Under the pieces are notes generated by a model that saw nothing but the letters and a program-made list of their open reading frames with translations, did not search any database and had not been told where the DNA came from. A DNA stretch of 64,000 nucleotides from Cellulomonas denverensis (lineage in GTDB: Bacteria > Actinomycetota > Actinomycetes > Actinomycetales > Cellulomonadaceae). The translations under genes were made by a program, and so were the position numbers. Each line of letters starts with the position of its first letter. Positions within the stretch are counted from its first letter, which is position 1. Positions 19,594 through 31,169 of the stretch are shown in pieces. Location of the stretch: positions 62,001 through 126,000 of the forward strand of contig NZ_JAAXOX010000001.1 of NCBI RefSeq assembly GCF_012396125.1. Direction: 5' to 3'.

Positions 19594-20604
19594 TCAGGCG
19601 TCGTCGGGGGGTGGCGGGTCGGCGGTCCACGCGGCGGCCAGCAGCACGATCCGCGCGATCAGGTTCATCCAGACCAGCAGCGTCACGAGCACCGCGAACG
19701 AGGTCAGCAGCGGATTGCTGCTCGCCGATCCCGCCACCACCGACGTGCCCAGGACCCGCACCACACCGAGCCCGACCCCCGCGATGATCGCCCCACCGCG
19801 CAGGTCCCGCCAGGCCGGGCGGATGCCGGACAGCAGGATCACGATCAGGCAGAACGTCGCGGCGTCGACCAGGAAGGCGACCAGCAGTCCGAGCACCCGG
19901 ACGGTGACCGCCCCGGCCGTCGAGTCGTCCAACCCGACCAGGCCGAGCAGCCAGTCCGCCGCGGTGGTGGTGCCGATGCTCAACACCGCGGACAGCAGGA
20001 TCGCCAGCCCCATCCCGACGAACCCGCCGAGCTGGCGTAGCTTGCCGACCACCGCGTTGTCCTCGCCGGCGGGGTCGAGGTCGAACATCGCCCGGACCGC
20101 GGTGCGCAGCGCCGCCATCGCGGAGATCGCGGACATCAGCAGCACGACGAAGGCGATAATGCTGGCGATCCCGAGCCCCCGGCTGAACTCCAGCGAGTCG
20201 GGATCGATCAGCCCGGTGGAGTTGCCGCCGGTGTCGACCAGGCCGGGCAGATTGGCGTCGACGGTGTCCAGCACGGTCTGGCGCAGGCTCTCGTTGCCGC
20301 CGAGCACCGCCATGAACGCGGTGTAGCCGATGGTCAGCCCGGCGAAGACCGAGAACAGCGCCGCGTAGGCGATGCCGCCGGTGAGCACCCCGCCGCCAGC
20401 CTCGCCGAACCGGGCATTGGCTCGTGCCGCCCGGGTGCGCTGCCACCAGGTGATCAGGGCCTTCACCCGCTCGATCAGGCCCTTGATCCCGGCCGGGTAG
20501 GCCCGCGCGCCGACATCCTTGCGGTCGCCCGCCGCGGTGTCGGTCGCGCCGGCGACCTGCGCGTGGATGCGTCCCGATCCTCGTGGTTCAGCCGCCGGAC
20601 TCAT
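19594..20604 (-). CDS. YihY/BrkB-family membrane protein
   Basis: Integral membrane protein, 336 residues, of the YihY/UPF0761 (BrkB-like) family with about six helices. The FGEAGGGVLTGGIAYAALFS region and the DLRGGAIIAGVG region are typical. The function of the family is not settled. ATG 20604 is chosen: a TAGGGT -10 box ends 7 bases upstream, giving a possible leaderless internal promoter over the stop codon of the upstream gene. It is the last gene of a trpS-2H phosphoesterase-yihY cluster; trpS next to yihY is also known in mycobacteria. Confidence 0.85.
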   Translation of the reverse strand: MSPAAEPRGSGRIHAQVAGATDTAAGDRKDVGARAYPAGIKGLIERVKALITWWQRTRAARANARFGEAGGGVLTGGIAYAALFSVFAGLTIGYTAFMAVLGGNESLRQTVLDTVDANLPGLVDTGGNSTGLIDPDSLEFSRGLGIASIIAFVVLLMSAISAMAALRTAVRAMFDLDPAGEDNAVVGKLRQLGGFVGMGLAILLSAVLSIGTTTAADWLLGLVGLDDSTAGAVTVRVLGLLVAFLVDAATFCLIVILLSGIRPAWRDLRGGAIIAGVGLGVVRVLGTSVVAGSASSNPLLTSFAVLVTLLVWMNLIARIVLLAAAWTADPPPPDDA

Positions 20605-20614
20605 GCAGGCGACC

Positions 20615-23679
<3,065 letters not shown>

Positions 23680-23683
<4 letters not shown>

Positions 23684-24315
23684 CGACCGACCGCCTCGGC
23701 GGGCTCGATCGCCTCCAGCGCGGTCATCGCGTCACCGGCCGGCGCGGGCCGGGGGGCGCGGTGCTCCAGCGACACCCGCAGCCGGGCCCGGGCGCGGTGG
23801 ATCCGGGACCGGACCGTGCCGAGCTTGATGCCCAGGGTGACCGCGATCTCCTCGTAGGACAGACCCTCGATGTCGCAGAGCACCACGGCCGCGCGGTAGT
23901 CCGGCGGCAGCTCATCCAGGGCCGCCTGGATGTCCACGTCCAGGTTGTCGTGCTCGAAGGCGCGCTCCGGGCGGTCAAGGCCCTCGGCGGCGGCGAACCG
24001 GTCGGACTCCTCCCCCATCGCGTCCATCCGGATCCGCTGCTTGCGGCGGGCGCCGTCCAGGAACAGGTTGGTGGTGATCCGGTGCAGCCAGCCCTCGAAG
24101 GTGCCCGGGGTGTAGCTGGACAGCGAGCGGAACACCCGGATGAACGTCTCCTGGGTCAGGTCCTCGGCGTCCTGCCGGTTGCCGGTCAGGCGGTAGGCAA
24201 GCCGGTACACCCGTGCCGAGTGCTCGCGCACGATGGACTCCCAGCTCGGCGGCTGCCAGTCCTGCTCGGATGCCGTTGTGGCCAATCCACGTCCCTCGTC
24301 GTCACCGTCCCGCAC
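23680..24315 (-). CDS. sigE: ECF RNA polymerase sigma factor, SigE type
   Basis: Group 4 sigma factor, 211 residues. Region 2 spans about 25-95 ([20 protein letters not shown] with the -10-recognition helix) and region 4 about 135-190 ([20 protein letters not shown], then the helix-turn-helix). GTG 24315 is the longest start; TTG 24288 (LATTASEQ) is possible. It is translationally coupled to its anti-sigma factor. An ECF-type promoter about 70 bases upstream suggests autoregulation. Position, the downstream tatB and the divergent O-methyltransferase match mycobacterial sigE. Confidence 0.92.
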
Positions 24316-24380
24316 GCTGCGGAACCGGGTACCAGTGTCGCAGGCGCATCCACCGGTGGGCCACCGGCGTACACGGGAGG

Positions 24381-24406
24381 AACGTGAGGGGAGTTCGTGG
24401 AGTTCC
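24381..24406 (-). promoter_or_regulatory. ECF-type autoregulatory promoter of sigE
   Basis: On the minus strand GGAACT (24406-24401) is followed after 16 bases by CGTT (24384-24381), fitting the GGAAC-N16-CGTT pattern of SigE/ECF promoters. It predicts transcription starting near 24375 and a leader of about 60 bases, so SigE probably activates its own operon. Confidence 0.65.
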
Positions 24407-24413
24407 CGGGCAC

Positions 24414-24419
24414 TAGGCT
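24414..24419 (+). promoter_or_regulatory. Candidate -10 box of the O-methyltransferase gene
   Basis: TAGGCT on the plus strand, 44 bases before the ATC start codon. It is back-to-back with the ECF promoter, so the two divergent genes could influence each other. Confidence 0.4.
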
Positions 24420-24463
24420 GAGCCGCGGAATCTCACCCGTCAGCACTGCATCAGGAGGGCACC

Positions 24464-25096
24464 ATCGCCAGCGACAAGGCCGGGAGCTGGGTCTACGCCG
24501 AGGGCTTCGTCCCGGAGGACGACACCCTGCTGCGGGCACGGGAGCGTGCCGCCGAGCTCGGTTGCACCGCAGTGGCCCCCGGGACCGGCGCCGCACTGAG
24601 CGTGCTGGCCGCGGCGTCCAAGGCCCGCGCGGTGGTGGAGATCGGCACCGGAGCCGGGGTCTCCTCGGTCCAGCTGCTGCGCGGGATGCCGGCCGACGGC
24701 GTGCTGACCACCATCGACGTCGAGGTCGAGCACCAGCGCGCGGCGAAGCAGGCCTTCGCGGAGGAGGGCGTCCGGCCGGCCCGGACCCGCACCATCTCCG
24801 GCCGGGCGCTGGACGTGCTGCCCCGGCTGACCGACGCCGCCTACGACCTGGTGTTCGTCGATGCCGACATCGAGAACTACCCGTCCTACGTCCGGCAGGC
24901 GGTGCGGCTGCTGCGCCCCGGCGGTGTGCTGGCCGTGGACGACGCGCTCTGGCACGACCGGGTGCCCGACCCCGCCCGCCGGGACGAGGCGACCACCCTG
25001 GTCCGGGAGACCGGCCGGATCGTGCGCGAGGACGACGACCTGATCGCCAGCATGCTGCCGGTGGGCGACGGACTGCTGGTCGCGGTCCGGCGGTAG
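24464..25096 (+). CDS. O-methyltransferase family 3 protein, apparent ATC start
   Basis: SAM-dependent methyltransferase related to mycobacterial Rv1220c, 210 residues. SAM motif I is VVEIGTGAGVSS, the acidic motif is LTTIDVEVEH, and LVFVDADIENY is the metal/substrate loop. Family-like sequence begins at ASDKAGSWVYAEGF. The codon before it is ATC 24464, with a perfect AGGAGG (24453-24458) 5 bases upstream. An in-frame stop lies at 24419-24421, and no ATG, GTG or TTG occurs between it and 24572. GTG 24572 would lose 36 conserved residues. Initiation at ATC is the simplest reading; a sequencing error in an ATG is the alternative. The natural substrate is unknown. Confidence 0.85.
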   Translation: MASDKAGSWVYAEGFVPEDDTLLRARERAAELGCTAVAPGTGAALSVLAAASKARAVVEIGTGAGVSSVQLLRGMPADGVLTTIDVEVEHQRAAKQAFAEEGVRPARTRTISGRALDVLPRLTDAAYDLVFVDADIENYPSYVRQAVRLLRPGGVLAVDDALWHDRVPDPARRDEATTLVRETGRIVREDDDLIASMLPVGDGLLVAVRR

Positions 25097-25133
25097 TCGC
25101 GCGGGTCCGGGCTCGGGGAAGAACCGCCCCGGA

Positions 25134-26714
25134 TCAGCGCAGCGCGGTCAGGTAGCTCAGCAGCAGCCGTGCCCCGTACCCGGTCGCACCCTCGGTCACC
25201 TCGTGCTTGTCCGCGGTGGAGCGGGCCGGCCCGGCGATGTCCAGATGCGCCCAGGCCCGCGATCCGGTGAACTCCTTGAGGAACAGGGCGGCGGTGATCG
25301 AGCCGGCACCGTACTTGGGGTCCTGAGCGACGTGCCGCAGGTCGGCCACGTCGGAGTGCGTCGCACCGGTGTAGTCCGGCACCAGCGGCATCTCCCACGC
25401 GGGCTCCCCGGACACGTCGGCGGCGGCGCGCAGCGCGTCCACCAGCGACCGGTCGGTGCCGTAGAGCGCGGCGTGCTGCTTGCCGAGCCCGAGGCTGGCG
25501 GCACCGGTCAGGGTCGCCACGTCGATCAGCACGTCCGGGTCCAGGGTCGCGTCGGCGAAGGCAAGCGCGTCGCCGAGCACCAGCCGGCCCTCGGCGTCGG
25601 TGTTGGCCACCTCGACCGTGCGGCCGCCGTACATCCGCAGCACGTCGGCCGGCCGGTAGCTGGCCGCACCGAAGTGGTTCTCGGCCAGCGGGAGCACGGC
25701 GGTCACCCGGTGCGGGACCTGCGCCTCGGCGGCGGCGAGCACGGTCGCCAGGGCCACGGCGGCGCCGGCCATGTCGGTCTTCATCGTGACCATCGACTCG
25801 CGCGGCTTGATCGAGATCCCGCCGGTGTCGTAGGTGATCCCCTTGCCGACCAACACCACGTGCTTGCCGGCCGCAGCGGTGGGCCGGTACTCGACCGTGA
25901 CCAGGCGCGGACCGGAGGCCGACCCGGCGCCCACGGCGAGGATCCCGCCGAAGCCCTGGGCGGTCAGCTCCTTGGGGCCGAGCACGGTCACCGTCAGACC
26001 GGCGGCCTGGCCCAGTTCGGCGGCCCGGTCGGCCATCCAGGCCGGGTCCTTGATGTTCGAGGGGGTGTTCGCCAGGTCGCGGACCAGCCAGGTGGCGGTG
26101 GCGCCACGCACGGCGGTGGTCAGCGCCTCGGCGGTCGGGTCGTCGTCGCGGCCGACCACGACCAGCTCGGCGGCGGGGCGCTCACGCTCGGGCGCCGGGG
26201 CGCCGATCCGCTGCACCCGGTAGCTCGCCAGCAGGTAACCCTCGGCCAGCGCGCGCACGGTCTCCGGCGCTTCGGTGCCGACCGTGGTCAGCACCCGGCG
26301 CAGGCCGCGGGTGGCCCGGGCCAGTGCGGCACCGGCGCGGCGCAGGGCCAGCGGGGAGGAGTCGCCGACACCGACCAGCACCACGCGGCGCGGCAGCGAC
26401 TGCCAGGGCAACGCGGCCGCGGCGCTGCCGACCGGGCGGGGCAGCAGGAGGGTCCAGGCCTCACCGGCGGCGCCGGTCAGCCCGGCCCGCTCGGCCAGTT
26501 CGGCCAGGTCGATCCCGTAGCGGGCGGCCGCCTCGGCGGTGCCCTGCCGGGGCTGCAGGTCGGTGTCGTCCGGGGCGGCCGGGGCCACCGGGACGGCGAC
26601 GGCGTCCACGTCCTGCGCGTCGAGCAGGGCCGAGGACGCGAACGAGCCCGGTGCCAGCGAGATCGCCGGTACCGGGCGTCCGATACGCACGGGGTGCGCG
26701 GGAGTGCGAGCCAT
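25134..26714 (-). CDS. pepA: Leucyl aminopeptidase (M17)
   Basis: Two-metal cytosolic aminopeptidase of 526 residues. The signature NTDAEGRLVL and the metal/lysine motif GKGITYDTGG are intact, as is the MKTDMAGAAV loop. The N-terminal ~170 residues are the variable domain. It removes N-terminal residues from peptides during protein turnover; some homologues are also DNA-binding regulators. It starts 10 bases after the DUF3117 gene, so the two are probably cotranscribed. Confidence 0.95.
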   Translation of the reverse strand: MARTPAHPVRIGRPVPAISLAPGSFASSALLDAQDVDAVAVPVAPAAPDDTDLQPRQGTAEAAARYGIDLAELAERAGLTGAAGEAWTLLLPRPVGSAAAALPWQSLPRRVVLVGVGDSSPLALRRAGAALARATRGLRRVLTTVGTEAPETVRALAEGYLLASYRVQRIGAPAPERERPAAELVVVGRDDDPTAEALTTAVRGATATWLVRDLANTPSNIKDPAWMADRAAELGQAAGLTVTVLGPKELTAQGFGGILAVGAGSASGPRLVTVEYRPTAAAGKHVVLVGKGITYDTGGISIKPRESMVTMKTDMAGAAVALATVLAAAEAQVPHRVTAVLPLAENHFGAASYRPADVLRMYGGRTVEVANTDAEGRLVLGDALAFADATLDPDVLIDVATLTGAASLGLGKQHAALYGTDRSLVDALRAAADVSGEPAWEMPLVPDYTGATHSDVADLRHVAQDPKYGAGSITAALFLKEFTGSRAWAHLDIAGPARSTADKHEVTEGATGYGARLLLSYLTALR

Positions 26715-26724
26715 GCGGCTGTCG

Positions 26725-26892
26725 TCAGCTGACGACGGAGGTCAGGGCCTCGCCCAGCTCCTGCGCCTCGGTGGCGTTCAGCTCGACGACCAGTCGACCG
26801 CCGCCCTCGAGCGGAACCCGCATCACGATGCCGCGCCCCTCCTTGGTCACCTCGAGGGGACCATCACCAGTCCTGGGCTTCATCGCGGCCAT
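26725..26892 (-). CDS. DUF3117 small protein
   Basis: Conserved actinobacterial protein of 55 residues, the size of mycobacterial Rv1211. It begins MAAMKPRTGDGPLEVTKEGR and carries the RLVVELNATEAQELG segment of the family. A GGAGA Shine-Dalgarno precedes the ATG. Its function is unknown. It lies just upstream of pepA, with a leader of over 100 bases back to a TAGACT box at 27007-27012. Confidence 0.88.
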   Translation of the reverse strand: MAAMKPRTGDGPLEVTKEGRGIVMRVPLEGGGRLVVELNATEAQELGEALTSVVS

Positions 26893-27006
26893 GCGTGGCT
26901 CTCCTTCTGCATCGGTAGCGAGGCGGCGTTCGTGGCCCGGGGCGCTGATCCGCGGACTGCGGATCGGGTCGCTCACCGGCACCGGCTCGATGGATGTCCA
27001 GCGCAC

Positions 27007-27012
27007 AGTCTA
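27007..27012 (-). promoter_or_regulatory. Candidate -10 box of DUF3117-pepA
   Basis: TAGACT on the minus strand, 115 bases before the DUF3117 ATG. The leader between them has no obvious gene or fold. Confidence 0.4.
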
Positions 27013-27060
27013 GTTCAACCCGCCGACCCGGTGCTCAGGACACTGCCGGTCAGCGCGCTG

Positions 27061-27078
27061 CGCACCCGGACGGGTGCG
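27061..27078 (-). terminator. Hairpin downstream of the PIG-V-like gene
   Basis: Perfect 7-bp stem CGCACCC/GGGTGCG with a 4-base loop, directly after the stop codon at 27081. It probably ends the LOG-folP2-PIG-V operon. Confidence 0.55.
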
Positions 27079-27080
27079 GG

Positions 27081-28268
27081 TCACGGCGGCCAGCCCGCCG
27101 GCGGGACGAACCGCCAGATCTGCCAGAGCCACACCAGTTGCAGCCCGAGCATCACCACCGCCACGCCGCCGGTCCACAGCCGGGCCGCCCGCACCGGCCG
27201 GGGCAGCACCCCGACGGTGGCGGCGCCGAGCGGGAAGGCCAGCAGCAGGAACCGGGCCAGGCTGCTGCCGGGTTCGATCGCGGCGCACAGGTACAGCGGA
27301 TAGGCCGCTGCCCAGGTCCACAGCTCCCCGCCCAGCCGCCGGGTGGACGGGGCCAGCAGCACCACCGCGATCACCACCACGATGCCGAGCCCGATCCACG
27401 GCCAGGCATCGCCGAACCAGAACGGCAGGATGTACCCCCAGGCACCGAACGGGGCGATGTCGCGGCTCCCCCGCCACGCACCCTGGGTCTGCAGGTAGCC
27501 GTCCGGCACCCCGGTGACCCAGCCGCAGATCACCGGCCAGAGCACACCGGACACCGCGGCGGCCACCGCCAGCCCGCCGAGCGCCCACCAGGTCCGGGCG
27601 GGCAGGGTCCGGCGCTCCCGCCAGCGCAGCCAGGCGTGCACCAGCACCACCGCCGCGATCGGCAGCGCCACCGCACGGGTCAGGCCGAGCGCCAGCACCC
27701 CGGCGGCGGCCCAGCCGTAGTGCCGGGTCACGATCGCCAGCAGGGTGAGGGCGATCAGCAGCAGGGCCAGGGACTCGGTGTAGCCGACCTGGAGCACCAC
27801 CGAGGTCGGGAACACGCTGACCAGCAGCACGGTCGCCAGCGGCAGTCCGGGCCGGGCCGCCACCGCCCGCGGCGCCCCGCGCTCGATCAGCCGGTGGATC
27901 ACCGGCATCGCCGCCGCGCCGAGCAGCAGGGCCAGCGTCGGCGCCACCACCGCCCAGGAGCCGCCGGTCAGCTCCATCACGCCGCGGGCGAGCAGCGGGA
28001 ACAGCGGGAAGAAGGCCCAGGCGTTCTGCACCACCTGACCGTCGGTGCCCACCGGCAGGGTGTCCGGGTAGCCGCCCTCGGCGATCTGCCGGTACCAGGT
28101 GGCGTCCCACATCAGGCCGGTGTAGTCCGCGTAGCCGGGCGAGGCGCCGGTCCAGCCGTTGGCCACCTGGTGCCCGGCGACCACCAGCAGCGCGACGGCG
28201 GAGAACAGCCGGGCGGCGGCGTAGACCGCCAGGCACTGCACCCACCAGGGCCAGCGCCGGGGGTTCAC
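27081..28268 (-). CDS. PIG-V-like integral membrane mannosyltransferase
   Basis: Polytopic membrane protein, 395 residues, with about ten helices. It resembles the Mannosyl_trans2/PIG-V (GT76) group: an N-terminal DATWYRQIAEGGY motif that carries the catalytic-type acidic residue, then AFFPLFP and PTSVVLQVGYTESL. A polyprenyl-phosphate-sugar-dependent glycosyltransferase is likely, but the sugar and acceptor are unknown. The GTG start overlaps the folP2-type stop by 4 bases. In mycobacteria the glucosyl-3-phosphoglycerate synthase gene (gpgS) occupies this position after folP2. Confidence 0.75.
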   Translation of the reverse strand: MNPRRWPWWVQCLAVYAAARLFSAVALLVVAGHQVANGWTGASPGYADYTGLMWDATWYRQIAEGGYPDTLPVGTDGQVVQNAWAFFPLFPLLARGVMELTGGSWAVVAPTLALLLGAAAMPVIHRLIERGAPRAVAARPGLPLATVLLVSVFPTSVVLQVGYTESLALLLIALTLLAIVTRHYGWAAAGVLALGLTRAVALPIAAVVLVHAWLRWRERRTLPARTWWALGGLAVAAAVSGVLWPVICGWVTGVPDGYLQTQGAWRGSRDIAPFGAWGYILPFWFGDAWPWIGLGIVVVIAVVLLAPSTRRLGGELWTWAAAYPLYLCAAIEPGSSLARFLLLAFPLGAATVGVLPRPVRAARLWTGGVAVVMLGLQLVWLWQIWRFVPPAGWPP

Positions 28269-29191
28269 AGCAGGCCCCGGGTCGCCCGGGACGGCGGCCG
28301 GTCGCCGCGGATCGAGGCCACCATGTCCACCGTGCGCCGGGTGGCCCGGACATCGTGCGCCCGGAACACCCGGGCCCCGTGCCAGGCCGCGAGTGCCGTG
28401 GCCGCCAGGGTGCCCTCCAACCGCTGCTCCGGCGGCAGGTCCAGGGTCTCCCCGACGAAGTCCTTGCGGGACAGCGCGACCAGCACCGGGTGGCCGAGCT
28501 CCACCAGCGCGGCGGTGCGCCGCACCAGGTGCAGCGAGTGCCAGGTGTTCTTGCCGAAGTCGTGGGTCGGGTCGACCAGCACCGACTCCGGCGGCACGCC
28601 CAACCCGACCGCCCGGGCCGCGGCGGCGCGCAGGGTGTCCAGCACGTCGATCAGCACCCCGTCGCGCGGGTCGGTATCCGCGGGTACGCCCTCGGGCAGC
28701 GGGTAGGCCACCCGGAACGGGTCGGTGCGCGGCGGGAGTCCGCCGGTGTGCGAGCAGACCACGCCCAGTCCGCGTTCGGCGGCGACCTCGGCCAGCGCGG
28801 GGTCGTGTCCGGCCCAGGTGTCGTTCAGCAGGTCCGCCCCGGCATCGGCGGCGGCCCGGGCGACCTCGGACCGCCAGGTGTCCACGCTGACCAGCAGCTC
28901 CGGATGGCGGCGGCGGACCCGTTCCACCAGCGGGACGACCCGGGCGATCTCCTCGGCGGCGGTGACCTCGGGCCCGCGTCCGGCCCGCACCCCGCCCAGG
29001 TCGACCAGGTCGGCGCCCTCGGCCTCGGCCCGGGCGACCGCCGCGTCGGCGCCGTCGTCGTCGTAGCGGGCGGCGGCGTAGAACGAGTCCGGGGTGCGGT
29101 TCACCACCGCCATCACCACCGGGTGCTCCGGCCCGAATCGCCGGCCGCGCAGCACCAGGTCGGCGCCCGCGGCGGGCACCCCGGCGGTCAT
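28265..29191 (-). CDS. folP2: Dihydropteroate synthase-like protein, FolP2 type
   Basis: TIM-barrel protein of the pterin-binding family, 308 residues. The N-terminal AVVNRTPDSFY loop, the central SVDTWRSEVA, LLNDTWAGHD and the C-terminal DFGKNTWHSL and FRAHDVRATRR follow mycobacterial FolP2 closely rather than a classical FolP. In canonical DHPS the pterin site reads N-x-T-x-DSF. FolP2 paralogues are reported not to make dihydropteroate, so the real reaction is uncertain. It overlaps the LOG gene and the PIG-V-like gene by 4 bases each, a tightly coupled trio. Confidence 0.85.
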   Translation of the reverse strand: MTAGVPAAGADLVLRGRRFGPEHPVVMAVVNRTPDSFYAAARYDDDGADAAVARAEAEGADLVDLGGVRAGRGPEVTAAEEIARVVPLVERVRRRHPELLVSVDTWRSEVARAAADAGADLLNDTWAGHDPALAEVAAERGLGVVCSHTGGLPPRTDPFRVAYPLPEGVPADTDPRDGVLIDVLDTLRAAAARAVGLGVPPESVLVDPTHDFGKNTWHSLHLVRRTAALVELGHPVLVALSRKDFVGETLDLPPEQRLEGTLAATALAAWHGARVFRAHDVRATRRTVDMVASIRGDRPPSRATRGLL

Positions 29192-30015
29192 TCCCCGCTC
29201 TGGTAGGTGGCCGCGGCGGTCTGGTCGGCCGCCTCGTCCTGGACCGCGGCCTGCTCGGTGCCGCGCAGCTCGGCGCCGCGTTCGGCGACGATCCGCACCG
29301 CCTCGGCCGGGTCGTCGACCAGCTTGATCAGGGCGAGGTCGGCCTCGGAGATCATGCCGCGCTCCAGCACCGGGCCGCCGATCCAGTCCAGCAGGCCCTG
29401 CCAGTAGTCCGTGCCGACCAGCACGATCGGGAACTCGACCACCTTGTGGGTCTGGACCAGGGTGAGCGCCTCGAACAGCTCGTCGAAGGTGCCGAAGCCG
29501 CCGGGAAGCACGATGAAGCCCTCGGCGTACTTGACGAACATGGTCTTGCGGGCGAAGAAGTAGCGGAAGTTCACCCCGAGGTCGACCCAGGGGTTCATCC
29601 CGTGCTCGAACGGCAGCTCGATGCCCAGACCGATCGACAGCCCGCCGGCCTCGGAGGCGCCCTTGTTGGCCGCGGACATGATGCCCGGGCCACCGCCGGT
29701 GATCACCGCGTATCCGGCCTCGACCAGCCGGCGGCCGACCTCCTCGGCGGTGGCGAAGTCCGGGTGCTCCGGCTTGACCCGGGCCGAGCCGAAGACGCTC
29801 ACCGCGGGGCCGACCTCCGCCAGCGCGCCGAAGCCCTCGACGAACTCGCTCTGGATCCGCATCACCCGCCACGGGTCACCGTGCAACCAGTCCGCGCCGT
29901 CGCTGCCGGACAGCAGGCGCTGATCGGTGGTGGTCGCCGGGATCTGGTCCCGGCGCAGCAGCACCGGGCCCTTGCGGTAGCCGGTGCCGGGGACCGGGAT
30001 GCCGTCGTCGCTCAT
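29188..30015 (-). CDS. LOG family nucleotide phosphoribohydrolase (TIGR00730)
   Basis: Rossmann-fold protein of 275 residues. The catalytic motif PGGFGTFDE is at 171-179 and the phosphate loop GGGPGIMSAA at 107-116. LOG enzymes release free bases from nucleoside 5'-monophosphates, for example N6-modified adenines (cytokinins). The sequence and the folP2 neighbour match mycobacterial Rv1205. A TACAGT box 8 bases before the ATG predicts leaderless transcription. Confidence 0.9.
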   Translation of the reverse strand: MSDDGIPVPGTGYRKGPVLLRRDQIPATTTDQRLLSGSDGADWLHGDPWRVMRIQSEFVEGFGALAEVGPAVSVFGSARVKPEHPDFATAEEVGRRLVEAGYAVITGGGPGIMSAANKGASEAGGLSIGLGIELPFEHGMNPWVDLGVNFRYFFARKTMFVKYAEGFIVLPGGFGTFDELFEALTLVQTHKVVEFPIVLVGTDYWQGLLDWIGGPVLERGMISEADLALIKLVDDPAEAVRIVAERGAELRGTEQAAVQDEAADQTAAATYQSGE

Positions 30016-30023
30016 GGCACCCG

Positions 30024-30029
30024 ACTGTA
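30024..30029 (-). promoter_or_regulatory. -10 box of the LOG gene (leaderless)
   Basis: TACAGT on the minus strand, 8 bases before the ATG at 30015, in the 25-base gap after the dapE stop. Confidence 0.45.
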
Positions 30030-30040
30030 CGGGGCGGACC

Positions 30041-31129
30041 TCAGGCGGTGAGCCAGGACCGCAGTGCGTCCCGGCACTGGTCGAGCTGGCCGACCGGCAG
30101 GCGCTCGTCGTCCTTGTGCGCCAGCAGCGGGTCGCCGGGGCCGAAGTTCACCGCCGGGACGCCGAGCGCGGAGAACCGGGCGACATCCGTCCAGCCGTAC
30201 TTCGGCGCGGGCGCTCCCCCGGTGACCGCGAGCACCGCATCGGCGAAGTCGGCGGCCACCGGGTGGTCCAGCCCGGGCCGGGCGCCGGCGGCGGAGTCGG
30301 TCACCCGGACCGTGAAGCCGTCGAACAGCTCGCGCACGTGCGCCTCGGCCTGCTGCACCGACCGGGACGGGGCGAAGCGGTAGTTCACCGTGACCACGCA
30401 GCGGTCCGGGATCACGTTGGTGGCGATCCCGCCGCTGATCAGCACCGCGTTCAGGCCCTCCCGGTAGACCAGGCCCTCGACCTCGATCTCGGCCGGCGTG
30501 TAGGCGGCCAGCCGGTTCAGCACGGTGGCGGTGTCGTGGATGGCGTTGCGACCGGTCCAGGCCCGGGCGGAGTGCGCGGCCACGCCGGTGACCTCGATCT
30601 CGGCGCGCAGGGTGCCGTTGCAACCACCCTCCAGCCCGGCATCGGTCGGCTCGCACAGCACGGCGAAGTCCGCGGCCAGCCACTCCGGGTGGTTCCGCGC
30701 GATCCGGCCCAGGCCGTTCAACGAGGCGTCCACCTCCTCGTGGTCGTAGAACACCCAGGTGATGTCCCGGCTGGGCGCGGTCAGCTCGGCGGCCAGCGCG
30801 AGCTGCACGGCGACGCCGCCCTTCATGTCAACCGTGCCCCGGCCCCAGAGCACCCCGTCCACCAGCCGGGTGGGCAGGTTGGCCGGGTCCTCGGTGACCG
30901 GCACGGTGTCCAGGTGCCCGGCGATCACCACCCGGCTCGGCCGGCCCAGCTCGGTGCGGGCGACCACCGCGTCGCCGTCCCGCTCGACGGTCAGGTGGCC
31001 CAGCGCACGCAGTGCGGACTCCACCGCATCGGCGAGCGCGGTCTCCTGCCCGCTGACCGACCGCAGGTCACACAGCTGCGCGGTCAGGGTGGTCAGGTCG
31101 GCGGTCAGGTCCAGGGCGGTGGCGGTCAT
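30041..31129 (-). CDS. dapE: Succinyl-diaminopimelate desuccinylase
   Basis: M20 metallohydrolase that removes succinate from N-succinyl-LL-diaminopimelate on the way to lysine and meso-diaminopimelate. 362 residues. Metal motifs are AGHLDTVPV, WGRGTVDMKGG, the DHEEVD pair, LCEPTD and the C-terminal GPGDPLLAHKDDE. It is divergent from dapD, which makes the upstream intermediate, with only 40 bases between the start codons. ATG 31129 is chosen because a TAGGGT box ends 8 bases before it. Confidence 0.94.
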   Translation of the reverse strand: MTATALDLTADLTTLTAQLCDLRSVSGQETALADAVESALRALGHLTVERDGDAVVARTELGRPSRVVIAGHLDTVPVTEDPANLPTRLVDGVLWGRGTVDMKGGVAVQLALAAELTAPSRDITWVFYDHEEVDASLNGLGRIARNHPEWLAADFAVLCEPTDAGLEGGCNGTLRAEIEVTGVAAHSARAWTGRNAIHDTATVLNRLAAYTPAEIEVEGLVYREGLNAVLISGGIATNVIPDRCVVTVNYRFAPSRSVQQAEAHVRELFDGFTVRVTDSAAGARPGLDHPVAADFADAVLAVTGGAPAPKYGWTDVARFSALGVPAVNFGPGDPLLAHKDDERLPVGQLDQCRDALRSWLTA

Positions 31130-31137
31130 GGGCACCG

Positions 31138-31143
31138 ACCCTA
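31138..31143 (-). promoter_or_regulatory. -10 box of dapE (leaderless)
   Basis: TAGGGT on the minus strand, 8 bases before the dapE ATG. Confidence 0.5.
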
Positions 31144-31157
31144 GACCGCGGTCCCCG

Positions 31158-31163
31158 TAGGCT
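31158..31163 (+). promoter_or_regulatory. -10 box of dapD (leaderless)
   Basis: TAGGCT ends 6 bases before the dapD ATG at 31170. Back-to-back with the dapE box, it puts two divergent leaderless promoters into 40 bases. Confidence 0.5.
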
Positions 31164-31169
31164 TTCGCC

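Noticed and set aside
24572..25096. GTG 24572 as start of the O-methyltransferase
   Set aside because: It would delete about 36 family-conserved residues, and no Shine-Dalgarno precedes it.
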